This document shows, piece by piece, positions 1 through 9,285 of a DNA stretch of 64,000 nucleotides. Each line of letters opens with the position of its first letter. The first letter of the stretch is position 1. The DNA comes from an uncultured Lachnospiraceae bacterium (lineage in GTDB: Bacteria > Bacillota > Clostridia > Lachnospirales > Lachnospiraceae). The notes under the pieces are model-generated. The model was given only the letters and a program-made list of their open reading frames with translations. It was not told the origin of the DNA and did not search any database. The stretch is taken from assembly GCA_910586585.1 (NCBI GenBank), contig CAJUKA010000007.1, positions 29,720 to 93,719 on the forward strand, given 5' to 3'. The translations under genes were made by a program, and so were the position numbers.

Positions 1-1203
1 TATGGCTCTGATGTCTCCATAACTTGTTATTGGAAATTGCAGAGCTGTCCACATGAAGAAAATTGGAATCAAACCGTAGAAAAGACCCGATATTTGGTTA
101 CAGATGCCATAAAACTTCAGATGCTTTCTGATGTACCTATCTGTACATTTTTGTCGGGTGGAGTGGACAGTAGCCTTGTCACAGCGGTATGCAGCAGCGA
201 GCTTCAAAAGCAGGGCAGGAAGCTCGATACATATTCATTTGATTTCAAAGACAATGACAAAAATTTCAAGGCAAACGCATTTCAGCCCGCTCAAGACAGA
301 CCCTGGGTAGACATGATGATTGCACACTGCCGCACAAATCATATGTATTTGGAATGTACAAATTCTGACCTTTATACATATTTATTTGAAGCAGTAGACG
401 CAAGAGACCTGCCTTGCATGGCAGATGTGGAAGCCTCTATGTTGTACTTCTGCAAACGTGTTGCCGCAAACCATAAAGTTACTCTGACAGGGGAATGTGC
501 TGATGAAATCTTTGGCGGTTATCCATGGTTCCACAAAAAAGAATGCTTTGATGCGGACTGTTTCCCATGGTCTATGGATTTTTCGCCACGGACAATGCTA
601 TTAAAAGACAGTGTACTTTCGCTCCTTCCCCTAAAAGAATATGCACATGCTGCATATCGAAAAACAATATCGGAAGTTCCTGTTTTGGCAGGAGAAAACA
701 AAGAAGAACAGCGCCGCCGTGAGATATCCTATCTCAATATCAAGTGGTTTATGCAGACGCTGCTTGACCGTATGGACCGCACAAGTATGCATGCAGGGCT
801 TGAAGCACGTGTGCCGTTTGCCGATCACCGGATTGTAGAATATCTATGGAATGTGCCCTGGCATATGAAATGCAAAGATGGTGTTGTCAAAGGACTGCTG
901 CGCGCTTCCGCCAAAGGGCTGCTTCCAGATAATGTCCTGTACCGCAAGAAAAGCCCCTATCCAAAAACATATGACCCAGCATATGAAAATCTGCTGCGCA
1001 CTGCGATTCTTGAGGTTTTGTCTGACACGCGATCCCCGCTGCGCGAGCTGATCGATTTTAACAAAGTTGTTGATTATATCAGCCAGCCGTCTGATTATGG
1101 CAGACCCTTTTATGGGCAGCTTATGGCAGGCCCGCAGCTTCTTGCATATCTTCTGCAGGTCAATTACTGGCTCAAAAAATATCAGATAGAACTGATACTG
1201 TAA
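1..1203 (+). CDS. asnB: Asparagine synthase (glutamine-hydrolysing), C-terminal part; cut by window edge
   Basis: The frame is open from base 1, so the N-terminal glutaminase domain lies outside the window; about 400 codons of the synthetase domain remain. The family makes asparagine from aspartate, glutamine and ATP. The ATP-pyrophosphatase P-loop SGGVDSS is at roughly bases 157-177, followed by LTGECADEIFGGYPWF and DRTSMHAGLEARVPFAD, both typical of AsnB. The insert with DNDKNFKANAFQP is characteristic of the clostridial AsnB form. The TTG at 37 is not a believable start, because synthetase-domain sequence continues upstream of it. A strong promoter follows the stop, so the next gene is probably transcribed separately. 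Confidence 0.93.
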   Translation, partial: YGSDVSITCYWKLQSCPHEENWNQTVEKTRYLVTDAIKLQMLSDVPICTFLSGGVDSSLVTAVCSSELQKQGRKLDTYSFDFKDNDKNFKANAFQPAQDRPWVDMMIAHCRTNHMYLECTNSDLYTYLFEAVDARDLPCMADVEASMLYFCKRVAANHKVTLTGECADEIFGGYPWFHKKECFDADCFPWSMDFSPRTMLLKDSVLSLLPLKEYAHAAYRKTISEVPVLAGENKEEQRRREISYLNIKWFMQTLLDRMDRTSMHAGLEARVPFADHRIVEYLWNVPWHMKCKDGVVKGLLRASAKGLLPDNVLYRKKSPYPKTYDPAYENLLRTAILEVLSDTRSPLRELIDFNKVVDYISQPSDYGRPFYGQLMAGPQLLAYLLQVNYWLKKYQIELIL

Positions 1204-1216
1204 TAAAATATCTGTT

Positions 1217-1246
1217 TTGACACCTTTTGGTATTTCATGCTATACT
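1217..1246 (+). promoter_or_regulatory. Sigma-A-type promoter of the CbrC-family gene
   Basis: TTGACA (1217-1222) and TATACT (1241-1246) are separated by 18 bases. A GAGAGGAG ribosome binding site and ATG follow about 45 bases downstream. The near-consensus boxes suggest strong vegetative transcription. Confidence 0.7.
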
Positions 1247-1293
1247 TAGCTTATCACAATATCCATTATCAATACAGAGAGGAGAAGCCCAGC

Positions 1294-2133
1294 ATGAATG
1301 CATACCAGGAAAAATATAATGAGCTGCGGAAAAATTACAGCAAAACCAACGATATTGACCCATTTTTCGATTTTCGTACAGAGCTGGAAGATGCTGGTTC
1401 AGAAGATGCCAAACCGGTACTTGTTCTTGTTTACGTACTGCTTCAGCAATATCAGAAAGCATATGATTTGATACGCACGCTTCCTGCGCCAAAGGATAAC
1501 AAAGAGAAAAAAACTTTTTCCTCAATTGAAGAAAATGCGCGAAAATATGGAGATTCTTATGAAAAAAAGCAGTTAAAGAACAGTCTGCAGGATGAACGCC
1601 TCAAAAAAATCCCTGTATTCCGCTACCATCCAAACCCCTTTGCAACAGGGGCCTTTGAAGAACTGGAAACTGCAGAGCGCTGCGAATGCTGTGGAAAACC
1701 AACATTTATCAAATACCGCGGTCCTGTTTATGCGATAGATTCGATTCACTGTATCTGCCCGCAGTGCATTGCAGATGGTTCTGCTGCCGAAGAATTTGAC
1801 GCTGAATTTCAAGATGCATGTTCTGTTGACGAGATTGACGATCCAAATGAAGAAAAACTTAATGAACTTGTCTATCGAACACCTGGCTACTCTGGATGGC
1901 AGCAGGAGTATTGGAGAGCGCACTGCAATGATTACTGTGCTTTTCTTGGATATGTCGGCACTCAGGAGTTAAAAGAACTCCAAATCCTGGACGAAGTTCT
2001 TGATGATGATACATGGACAGACGACCAAAAAACAGATATCCGTGAATCTCTATATAATGGCGGCTGGTGTCAGGGATACCTGTTTCGCTGTCTGCACTGC
2101 GGCAAGTATCTTATCTGGTATGATTATGATTAA
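1294..2133 (+). CDS. CbrC-family (UPF0167) protein
   Basis: A 279-residue soluble protein. The C-terminal two thirds match the CbrC/UPF0167 family: FRYHPNP near the start of the domain, then cysteine pairs CECC, CICPQC and CLHC that probably bind zinc, and the block PGYSGWQQEYW followed by HCNDYCAFLGYVG. The family is named after E. coli CbrC, linked to colicin E2 tolerance; its biochemical role is unknown. The N-terminal ~90 residues are helical and less conserved. The ATG at 1294 is chosen over the upstream one at 1237 because it follows GAGAGGAG and lies downstream of the promoter. It converges with and overlaps the next gene by 4 bases. Confidence 0.85.
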   Translation: MNAYQEKYNELRKNYSKTNDIDPFFDFRTELEDAGSEDAKPVLVLVYVLLQQYQKAYDLIRTLPAPKDNKEKKTFSSIEENARKYGDSYEKKQLKNSLQDERLKKIPVFRYHPNPFATGAFEELETAERCECCGKPTFIKYRGPVYAIDSIHCICPQCIADGSAAEEFDAEFQDACSVDEIDDPNEEKLNELVYRTPGYSGWQQEYWRAHCNDYCAFLGYVGTQELKELQILDEVLDDDTWTDDQKTDIRESLYNGGWCQGYLFRCLHCGKYLIWYDYD

Positions 2134-3476
2134 ATCTTTTCATCCTCTTTTTTCTGTGTAGATACCTTTGGGAACACGACGCAAAATCGTGTTCCCAATC
2201 CTTCTCGGCTCACAATCTCATAATATCCCTGGTGTTTCTCAACAATCCATTTTGCGATAGACAGTCCCAATCCTGTGCCGCCTGTCTTGCTGTTTCGCAC
2301 AGCATCGGCACGATAAAAACGGTCAAATACATGTTCTAAGTCTTCCTGGGACATACCAATTCCATTATCTTGAATGGCATAAAAAGGCAAACCATTTTTC
2401 CAAATGCCTGCACTGATTTGAATCTCCTGACCTTGTTCTGTATACTTGGCCGCATTGTCAATCAGAATCCTTGCAGACTGCTTGAGCATATCGCAGTCTC
2501 CATATACGGAAACACTGCCCAATTCCTGAAAAGAATAAATATGCTTTTCGTCAATCATCAAAGATTCTTCATAGACCTCCCGCATAATATGATTGAGGTC
2601 ATACACTTTTTTATCCAGATTCTGCCGGTTCGAATCCCCTCTTGCCAGAAACAGAAGCTGTTCTACAAGCTTTTGCATATGGCTGGCTTCGTTTTTGATC
2701 GCTTCAATAGATTCCTCTAAAATCGCCGTGTCTTTTTTCCCCCATCTGTCCAGCATATTGACATATCCCTGAATCACAGCAATCGGCGTGCGAAGCTCAT
2801 GGGACGCATCAGAAACAAACTGTGTCTGCTGCTTATAGGAAGCCCTGATACGCTCCAAAAGTCCATTTAGCGCCGTCTCGATTCCATGAAGTTCTTTATC
2901 ATGCATGTGGATTCCGTTTTCCATTGCATCTGCCTCAAGATTGGAAATAGCATCCTCAAGGTTATGATATTTTGTTTCATCAAATGCAATCTCACTCAAT
3001 TCCTGCGCCTTGGCTGCAATTTCATTTAAAGGCCGCAGCTTTTTTCTGACTTTTCTGGTTCCTTTCATCGCAAGCGAAAGAATATCGATCGCCTCCGCAA
3101 TCAATACCACAATTCCACCATTGCAAAAAAGTACCAGCCAGACGCCCACTGGTACCTGATACACCAGTTTTTCCTCTGTATCCTTAACGACATACACCGC
3201 ATTCCACAGCGTATCTTCATACATTATACCACGCTGAAAATATGTGGAAAACGCCCCTGTCATTTGATAGTCCATTCCCATCACAAAAATAACAATAAGC
3301 GCTAGAACGATCAGCAGATCCAGCCCCAAATAGGAAGAAAACATCTGACAAGCATAGCTAAAATTAATTTTTCTCGCAATTGACGTCACGCGTCCACTAT
3401 CAAACGGTTTGTTCTTTTTATGCATCATTTCCGGTGTATTATCTTTATTACTGCTATTTTCCGTATTCACTTTCAT
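2130..3476 (-). CDS. Membrane sensor histidine kinase (HAMP-HisKA-HATPase)
   Basis: A 448-residue kinase, the signalling partner of the response regulator directly upstream. Two membrane segments (about residues 50-68 and 112-134) flank a small extracytoplasmic loop. A HAMP-like linker follows, then the HisKA box SHELRTPIAVIQG with the phosphorylated His near residue 225. The ATPase domain has the N box (ILIDNAAKYT), G1 box (DNGIGM) and G2 box (GTGLGLSIAKWI). The start ATG lies inside the 3' end of the regulator gene (23-base overlap), indicating translational coupling. The input signal cannot be read from the short sensor loop. Confidence 0.93.
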   Translation of the reverse strand: MKVNTENSSNKDNTPEMMHKKNKPFDSGRVTSIARKINFSYACQMFSSYLGLDLLIVLALIVIFVMGMDYQMTGAFSTYFQRGIMYEDTLWNAVYVVKDTEEKLVYQVPVGVWLVLFCNGGIVVLIAEAIDILSLAMKGTRKVRKKLRPLNEIAAKAQELSEIAFDETKYHNLEDAISNLEADAMENGIHMHDKELHGIETALNGLLERIRASYKQQTQFVSDASHELRTPIAVIQGYVNMLDRWGKKDTAILEESIEAIKNEASHMQKLVEQLLFLARGDSNRQNLDKKVYDLNHIMREVYEESLMIDEKHIYSFQELGSVSVYGDCDMLKQSARILIDNAAKYTEQGQEIQISAGIWKNGLPFYAIQDNGIGMSQEDLEHVFDRFYRADAVRNSKTGGTGLGLSIAKWIVEKHQGYYEIVSREGLGTRFCVVFPKVSTQKKEDEKI

Positions 3477-4152
3477 CTTTGATACAATACCCCACTCCGC
3501 GCACTGTCTGAATCAATTTGATATGATACACTTCGTCTAATTTGCTTCGAAGATATCTCACATATACATCAATAATATTGGTTTCTCCCATATAATCATA
3601 TCCGCACACTTTTTCTAGCAACGTATCTCTTGATATCACAATATTTTTATTTTCCAACAGCACTCTTAGCAGTTCAAACTCTCTGTGAGTCAGTTCCACC
3701 CGACTGCCATCATAAGTTACTTCATACCGTTGTACATCCATTCTAAGCTTCCCGACACCAAGATGATTTTTGTCTGCCACAGCACCACCACCGCGCTTTT
3801 TGAGTACTAACCGAATTCGGGCAAGGAGTTCCTCTATGGCAAACGGCTTTGTCATGTAGTCGTCAGCGCCGCCGTCAAGACCGGCAACTTTGTCCATAAC
3901 CTCATCTCTTGCCGTCAGCATAATCACTGGAATGTCAGAACTTTTTCTCAGACGCCTAAGCACCTCAAAGCCATTCAGCTCTGGAAGCATCACATCAAGA
4001 ACTACCAAATCTGCTTTGCCGCTCTGTGCTTTTTCCAATCCAGTTCTGCCGTCTGCCGCCTTAATGACCGCATATCCTTCATGCAGAAGTTCCAACTCCA
4101 AAAAACGCCCTATTTTCTCTTCATCCTCAACAATTAAAATCGTTACTGCCAT
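3454..4152 (-). CDS. OmpR/PhoB-family response regulator
   Basis: 232 residues: an N-terminal receiver domain with the acidic pair (VEDEEK), phospho-acceptor Asp in LVVLDVMLPELNG, the conserved Thr in VIMLTARD and Lys in MTKPFAIEELLARI. A C-terminal winged-helix domain follows (LTHREFELLRVLLENKN, and VDVYVRYLRSKLD-like helices, here IIDVYVRYLRSKLDE). Length and order are those of the OmpR family. It is the first gene of a two-gene operon with the histidine kinase, which it overlaps. The target genes are unknown; the nearby DUF4342 membrane gene is on the same strand and is a possible but unproven partner. Confidence 0.95.
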   Translation of the reverse strand: MAVTILIVEDEEKIGRFLELELLHEGYAVIKAADGRTGLEKAQSGKADLVVLDVMLPELNGFEVLRRLRKSSDIPVIMLTARDEVMDKVAGLDGGADDYMTKPFAIEELLARIRLVLKKRGGGAVADKNHLGVGKLRMDVQRYEVTYDGSRVELTHREFELLRVLLENKNIVISRDTLLEKVCGYDYMGETNIIDVYVRYLRSKLDEVYHIKLIQTVRGVGYCIKDESEYGK

Positions 4153-4167
4153 AACTGCCCTTCCCCC

Positions 4168-4262
4168 TTACTCGCGCGCTGGGAATCTATCAGCCTGCTG
4201 ACAGATTTCATTTGAATGCCCGTGTGCGCAAACAGGCTGACTTTTGTTTATTTGTCAGCCTG
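4168..4262. repeat. Dispersed palindromic repeat (family A) plus 9-bp hairpin
   Basis: 4168-4232 resembles 58403-58482 and 63561-63614: each begins (T/C)CGxGCGCxGGG and ends GCCCGxGTGC. It is followed by a separate perfect 9-bp inverted repeat, CAGGCTGAC (4233-4241) with GTCAGCCTG (4254-4262). That hairpin lies between the DUF4342 gene stop and the response regulator start on the minus strand and could act as a weak terminator. Confidence 0.55.
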
Positions 4263-4273
4263 CGTTCATATAA

Positions 4274-4813
4274 TTAATTTTCTTCTTTGGAAGCAGCATT
4301 GTTAAACTCATTTTTGATGTTTTCTGCTGCTTCAGCGGCACTGTCCATTGCCTTATTGATATCAATATCAACACTTCTTATGTCTGGTCCGGCAAACTGA
4401 TACCGCATATTAAAGAACAACCCTATCACTAGCAGTGGAACAATCACCCAGAATGCAAAGATCAGAAATACTACCAGCAATGTAATCGGCACCCGGAAAA
4501 TCTCTCTATCTTCCTTTTCTACACAGAAACTGTTATTGTTTCCTTTCTCAATCATCTTCAAACACCAATTTCCAAATCGTTTCATATTGTCCGAAAATGT
4601 TGATTTGCATTCTTTATCTTCCACCTCTATTTTCACCCTTTCTGTCTGTGTCGTATAACTAGAATGTTCTGGACCATGAACTTTGCCGCTCTGCTCTAAG
4701 TAAATCATTGCATCAAGAATATTCCAATCACAATTCTCCAATGCTGCTTTTGCCTCCTCATATGTTACATTTGCATGTTCTCTTAATTTTTCTACTTTTT
4801 CAAATTGATCCAT
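4274..4813 (-). CDS. DUF4342-type protein with UBA-like domain and membrane segment
   Basis: 179 residues. The first ~45 (QFEKVEKLREHANVTYEEAK, then ALENCDWNILDAMIYLE) match the UBA/TS-N-like fold of DUF4342 proteins, a three-helix bundle also seen in EF-Ts. A linker leads to one or two membrane segments at about residues 103-130 and an acidic helical tail. Such proteins are common in Clostridia without an assigned function; peptide or protein binding by the UBA-like domain is inference. The start follows GAAAGGAG with good spacing. It is monocistronic or distally linked to the two-component operon, and divergent from dus. Confidence 0.75.
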   Translation of the reverse strand: MDQFEKVEKLREHANVTYEEAKAALENCDWNILDAMIYLEQSGKVHGPEHSSYTTQTERVKIEVEDKECKSTFSDNMKRFGNWCLKMIEKGNNNSFCVEKEDREIFRVPITLLVVFLIFAFWVIVPLLVIGLFFNMRYQFAGPDIRSVDIDINKAMDSAAEAAENIKNEFNNAASKEEN

Positions 4814-5026
4814 TTTTAATCTCCTTTCTATTGAAACTTCATTTTGAAGCCTTGTTTAAAAACGTTGTTTTTATTTCTGTTTGTTGATGATATTATCATA
4901 TACAATAAAAATTAATCAAAAAAGTGTCCAAGATTAAAAATAGATTAATTCTCTCATTGACAGAACAATTACAGCTCGTTAAACTGTGTTTATCACATTT
5001 TGTTCAAATTCAGAAAGAGGAACTCC

Positions 5027-5983
5027 ATGAAATTTTATCTTGCCCCTATGGAAGGGCTTACTACCTATATCTATCGCACTGCTTACCATCATTATTTTGG
5101 TGGGATTGACAAATACTTTACGCCGTTTATTGCCAGCAAAAAAATGAACCGCCGCGAATTAAATGAAATTCTTCCCGAACACAATCAGGGTTTTGCTGTG
5201 GTGCCGCAAATCCTTACCAATCGTGCGGATGAATTTCTGGCGATTACAAAAAGAATTGCAGACTATGGATACACGACAGTAAATCTCAATTTGGGCTGTC
5301 CTTCTGGCACTGTCACCGCACGAAAACGCGGCGCAGGATTTTTGAGCGTTCCAGATGCGCTGGATCGATTTCTGTCGGAAATCTATGAAAAATCACCGCT
5401 AAAAATTTCCATCAAGACCCGAATCGGCATGGAGTCTGTTGACGAGTGGGAACATCTTCTCAAAATATACCAGAATTATCCAATAGAAGAACTGATTATC
5501 CATCCACGCCTTCAAAAAGAACTCTACGGATTCACTCCACATACCGAAGCATTCGCAGCTGCACTAAATACGCTTGACATTCCGCTGTGTTATAATGGTG
5601 ACATTCTTTCTCAAAAGACTTTTGATGCAGTGTTGTCGAAACTGCCAGAAATTGATCGCGTCATGATTGGCCGTGGAATCCTGAAACGTCCATCTCTTAT
5701 TTCGGAATTAAATGGTGCGGACTGCGAAAATTTTTGCAGCAAAGATACCCTTCGCGCCTTCCATGACGAAATCTTTGAAAATTATGCTGCTGCAATGCCT
5801 GGCGAAACGCCGACATTATTCAAGATGAAAGACTTGTGGACCTATTTCAGCCAAAACTTTTCAGATGCTAACCGACATTTGAAAAAAATACGAAAGGCAT
5901 CCAATTTTTCAGAGTACAAAATTGCTGTTCATAATCTGCTGCGTGAATGCAGTATTATACCCAATACTCCCCATTGCCCTTGA
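5027..5983 (+). CDS. tRNA-dihydrouridine synthase (Dus family)
   Basis: 318 residues of FMN-dependent TIM-barrel enzyme that reduces uridines in the tRNA D loop with NADPH. Visible are APMEGLT at the N-terminus (FMN-binding strand), NLGCPS with the catalytic Cys, KTRIGM, the IHPR block with tRNA/FMN-binding residues, NGDI and MIGRGIL. The protein is slightly shorter than Bacillus DusB. The ATG at 5027 follows AGAGGA and places APMEG at the usual position; the upstream TTG at 5000 lacks these supports. It converges with the next gene with a 29-base overlap at the 3' ends. Confidence 0.93.
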   Translation: MKFYLAPMEGLTTYIYRTAYHHYFGGIDKYFTPFIASKKMNRRELNEILPEHNQGFAVVPQILTNRADEFLAITKRIADYGYTTVNLNLGCPSGTVTARKRGAGFLSVPDALDRFLSEIYEKSPLKISIKTRIGMESVDEWEHLLKIYQNYPIEELIIHPRLQKELYGFTPHTEAFAAALNTLDIPLCYNGDILSQKTFDAVLSKLPEIDRVMIGRGILKRPSLISELNGADCENFCSKDTLRAFHDEIFENYAAAMPGETPTLFKMKDLWTYFSQNFSDANRHLKKIRKASNFSEYKIAVHNLLRECSIIPNTPHCP

Positions 5984-6668
5984 CGTCTGTAATATGGCGC
6001 CTGTGATAAACTGGCTTTTGATAAAAACAGTCTGGTGAAACCGTCTCCCATAAGACATCGCCAAAGCAGTGTTTTACATGTTCCATAACTTTGCCTTTTG
6101 ACCGCAAAAGCTCCTCACAGCATATTGCATCCTCAAATTCAACTGCAAAAAGAAACAACGAATTTTGCTGTGTATCCATGCTGTTCGTAAACTGGACACA
6201 ATAAATACGTACTGCATGAATATAGACTGGTACCAGCGGGCATTTTGTCAGATCGTGTTCATATTCCTCCATAAAAACCGCTTGTTTGGGTACCTTGTCT
6301 GCTGTTTCATGATAGTTTTTGTTTTGTTCAGTCAATGATACCGCCATGCAGTCAGATACTTTGAGTGCACAAAATTCATCAAGAAGTTTGAAAAATAAAT
6401 CCAGCCCCTGCTCTTCATCCTGATCGGTCTGTGACAGGATAATCCTGCTCCACCCCATAGGCGCAGGCTCCTGGTATTTATAGGAAACAAACGTATTAAA
6501 ATGTGCAAAAGGAAGCGGTTCTATGAATGCGCTTCCTCTTCCCTGCCTATCCTGAGCATATTGAAACCCATTGAGAAAAATATGCATATTGGAAACACTC
6601 TTTTTTCCAATAAACACCATTGGACGCTTCCGAATCAAAGCAAGCATTTCATAAATTGTTTTGCTCAT
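5955..6668 (-). CDS. Uncharacterised protein
   Basis: 237 residues, no recognised family. It opens with MSKTIYEMLALIRKRPMVFI, a pattern resembling N-termini of small uncharacterised proteins that begin with a MxxIRxRPxMYIG-like motif, then mixed alpha/beta sequence without signal peptide or membrane helices. The start at 6668 is supported by AGGAGG 6 bases upstream; the longer frame to 6701 is not. The 3' end overlaps dus convergently. Cytoplasmic location is inferred from absence of export signals. Confidence 0.7.
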   Translation of the reverse strand: MSKTIYEMLALIRKRPMVFIGKKSVSNMHIFLNGFQYAQDRQGRGSAFIEPLPFAHFNTFVSYKYQEPAPMGWSRIILSQTDQDEEQGLDLFFKLLDEFCALKVSDCMAVSLTEQNKNYHETADKVPKQAVFMEEYEHDLTKCPLVPVYIHAVRIYCVQFTNSMDTQQNSLFLFAVEFEDAICCEELLRSKGKVMEHVKHCFGDVLWETVSPDCFYQKPVYHRRHITDVKGNGEYWV

Positions 6669-6726
6669 TGCCGCCTCCTGTTTATCATCATGTGATATCA
6701 CATCTTAAATTTGTGCTGCTTTTGGC

Positions 6727-7533
6727 TCAAAATAGCGTTTGTCCACAATGTATACTGTGCAACTTCTCTCCCATAATGGGCTGCATCAAATCAATCGCAG
6801 CTTGGCTGGTACAATGTCCTGTATAAAAAATCGTGCGCTTTTTTGCCAACTCCCGCGCTGTAGCACAAATAACCTGCTCTTCTTCGCTGGTATACTCGCC
6901 TTTTTTCATCATATGGAATCCGCTTACCACTGCTGCTGGTTCCTTGGCAAACATCTGCTGATACCGATCCAAAATATTCAAAATGCCATTGTGTGCGCAT
7001 CCGGAAAAGAGTATATGATTCTCCCCTTGTGTCACCACAAGGCACTGCTCATGCGCAAAGGAATCCTGCTCAAGTACATCACCATTCTTTTTTGACAAGG
7101 ATAAGTTACTTTGTGGAAAGCTGCGTCTTCCAGTAATTCCTGTAAAAAGAAACAACTCCTCGTCCATTCGGTAGTCTCCTTCCAGCAGACAAAGCTGCGG
7201 CAAATCTAAAATCCGCTTATCAATGCCAATATAGCGCTCCCCATGATAATAGTCCTCTCCTGCTGCTCGCTGCATATAAATCTTTGCTTTGGAATTTAAT
7301 TTGCAAAAGTCCAAAACACCGCCTGCATGATCGTAGTGCCCATGACTTATCACTACCGTATCAACTTCAGCGAGCAAAATTCCCATCTGCTGTGCATTTT
7401 TCAAAAAAGCCTGTGTTGCTCCTGTATCCACTAAAATTTTATGCTTTCTTGTCTCTATGTAAACGGACAATCCATGTTCATACACGCATTCTGTATTGCC
7501 ACAGGTATCCTCCATCAATATCTGAACATTCAT
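6727..7533 (-). CDS. MBL-fold metallo-hydrolase
   Basis: About 268 residues of metallo-beta-lactamase fold. The metal-binding motif HGHYDHAGG is near residue 63, preceded by LVDTGAT. Further ligands are probably in the LFSGCAHNGI block and FYTGHCTS near the C-terminus. This pattern (SHGHYDH, CAHNG, GxHCT) is that of the small methanopterin-related/7,8-dihydropterin synthase-like MBL subgroup; the substrate is unknown. The ATG at 7533 has AAAGAGG at proper spacing; the ATG at 7539 is too close to it. It follows the DUF4091 gene by a short gap on the same strand, so the two may be cotranscribed. Confidence 0.87.
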   Translation of the reverse strand: MNVQILMEDTCGNTECVYEHGLSVYIETRKHKILVDTGATQAFLKNAQQMGILLAEVDTVVISHGHYDHAGGVLDFCKLNSKAKIYMQRAAGEDYYHGERYIGIDKRILDLPQLCLLEGDYRMDEELFLFTGITGRRSFPQSNLSLSKKNGDVLEQDSFAHEQCLVVTQGENHILFSGCAHNGILNILDRYQQMFAKEPAAVVSGFHMMKKGEYTSEEEQVICATARELAKKRTIFYTGHCTSQAAIDLMQPIMGEKLHSIHCGQTLF

Positions 7534-7551
7534 CTGCATACCTCTTTCCCC

Positions 7552-9198
7552 TTAGCATTGTGCCCCTGTCAACCGCATCAATTCCTCATTCACTTTCTTT
7601 CGAAGACGTATCAGATATGTTTCGTTCTGCGGAAATTTATCAAATGTGATTTGTTCCTCATCAATATACTTCAGCACGGTGTCTCTTCCAGCAAGCTTTT
7701 CCAGCGCTGTATATGCACAATAATCTGACATTGCTTCATCCATAAGCATCTGACGAATAGATCCCTGCGGCAGCCCCCCTTCTCCTGGATAAACCAAGAA
7801 CGGATCGCCGGATGGAAATACGCCGTCTGCGTCTGTACACTGGTGTGGATCTATTGAATACAGGGAGTATTGAGAATGATAAAAATTATATCCCCAATGA
7901 AGAAATCCATCTATCTGATACTTGTACAATAAGGTTCCCAAAATTCGGGTTCTATATCCTGGCAGCACAATAAAACGATTCGGTACATCAATGCACTGTG
8001 CAGTGCAGTAATAACACCATAACCGCTTAGGACGTTTGTCCAGAAATGGTTTCAGTGCGTCCACTGCACAAACCGGCTGCTGAATCAACCCTTTTTGATA
8101 AAAATCATAGTCCGAGAGCGCATCTATCACAAAATATCCCTTTAGATCCTCTGCAACACTTTCCCATGCGCTTTGATACGATTCCAATTCTGCCATTGGA
8201 GGCTCGTCTGATATATGAAAATATACTTTATTTGCAATTCCAAGCACTTCAAGCTCTCTCTTAAAAGCAGTCAAAAACTGGTGCAGAAATTCCCGGTAAT
8301 CCTTTCCTGATGCATCTGTATCCCATCCAAAGAGTTGCTGGTAAATACCATCTTTCACTGCCATTATCTTTGGCGCTGCTTTTGCTCCCCATTGCGTAAA
8401 CAAATGAGAACATTCAAAATATTCTATCCCACATTCTATCGCCATCTGCACCCATCTATGGAAATTGGCAAATCCGAAGTCATATTTTTCATTGGAAACC
8501 ATAACATCTACAAGCTGTACCGTCAGCCGTTCTCCGCCAACTGCCGTGTCAAGCGGCGGTGTGAATATCGGTGTCAAGAGCATATTGCATTTATGTTTCA
8601 CTGCCATTTGGACATAAGAACGTACAATTTCCCAATATTGTTCCGAAAATACTTCTACATGATAATATTCCGCCAGACAATCACTGTGAAACCATTCCGT
8701 ATAAGGAATCGGAAGTCTGGGAAGTGGCAGATTGACTACCTCACACGAAATCTCAGGTTCACAGAGCACTTCACCATGCATCTCTATCCGAAACTTTATC
8801 GTATATTCACCTGCATCCAAATTGTTGTCCAATGCGATATCAACCCAGAGGCTGCGCCATTGCCCAGATATCAGCGAAAATCCCCATTGTGAAACATCTT
8901 TTAATCGATCGGGGTATAATCCAGGCTTTGTTGCCAAATATCCTTCGTCCCGCTTTATATGGCAAGGATATGCGCACGGTACCAAATCGACCTGTCGGAT
9001 TTTTATATGATTTTTTAATGGGGAGTATACTGCTATACTTCCCCGCTCTGTTTGCGCCCCGCCCCAATAATATGCGATTTGGCAAGAAACCGTTTCCCCT
9101 TTTAATCCAGTTAGCCTCTTCTCTTCTAGTTCCTGAATGTTTTCTCCTCCCGAAAATACTTTGCACATGGAGGATACAATTTTATAGTTAAAATCCAT
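7552..9198 (-). CDS. DUF4091 (glycoside hydrolase-like) protein
   Basis: About 548 residues. An N-terminal beta-sandwich (residues ~20-145) precedes a TIM-barrel-like region containing YTEWFHSDCLAEYY and FHISDEPP, and the DUF4091 C-terminal block with LPQGSIRQMLMDEAMSDY. These are marks of a family of predicted glycosidases found beside carbohydrate genes. No signal peptide is visible, so it probably acts on imported oligosaccharides. The start is uncertain: 9198 fits family alignment, while a GTG at 9267 would add 23 residues. Downstream is the MBL hydrolase. Two broken glycan-degradation genes lie 5 kb away. Confidence 0.82.
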   Translation of the reverse strand: MDFNYKIVSSMCKVFSGGENIQELEEKRLTGLKGETVSCQIAYYWGGAQTERGSIAVYSPLKNHIKIRQVDLVPCAYPCHIKRDEGYLATKPGLYPDRLKDVSQWGFSLISGQWRSLWVDIALDNNLDAGEYTIKFRIEMHGEVLCEPEISCEVVNLPLPRLPIPYTEWFHSDCLAEYYHVEVFSEQYWEIVRSYVQMAVKHKCNMLLTPIFTPPLDTAVGGERLTVQLVDVMVSNEKYDFGFANFHRWVQMAIECGIEYFECSHLFTQWGAKAAPKIMAVKDGIYQQLFGWDTDASGKDYREFLHQFLTAFKRELEVLGIANKVYFHISDEPPMAELESYQSAWESVAEDLKGYFVIDALSDYDFYQKGLIQQPVCAVDALKPFLDKRPKRLWCYYCTAQCIDVPNRFIVLPGYRTRILGTLLYKYQIDGFLHWGYNFYHSQYSLYSIDPHQCTDADGVFPSGDPFLVYPGEGGLPQGSIRQMLMDEAMSDYCAYTALEKLAGRDTVLKYIDEEQITFDKFPQNETYLIRLRKKVNEELMRLTGAQC

Positions 9199-9285
9199 AC
9201 AAATCATCCATCTTAGAGCTTTGCTCCGATTTTCAATCAATTCTCTTTTTCCAACTGTAACAATCACAAAATTTACGAACTTCTT

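Noticed and set aside
2130..5983. 3' overlaps between convergent genes as a sign of frameshift
   Set aside because: The overlaps (4 and 29 bases) involve complete proteins with normal C-termini, and are simply compact packing.
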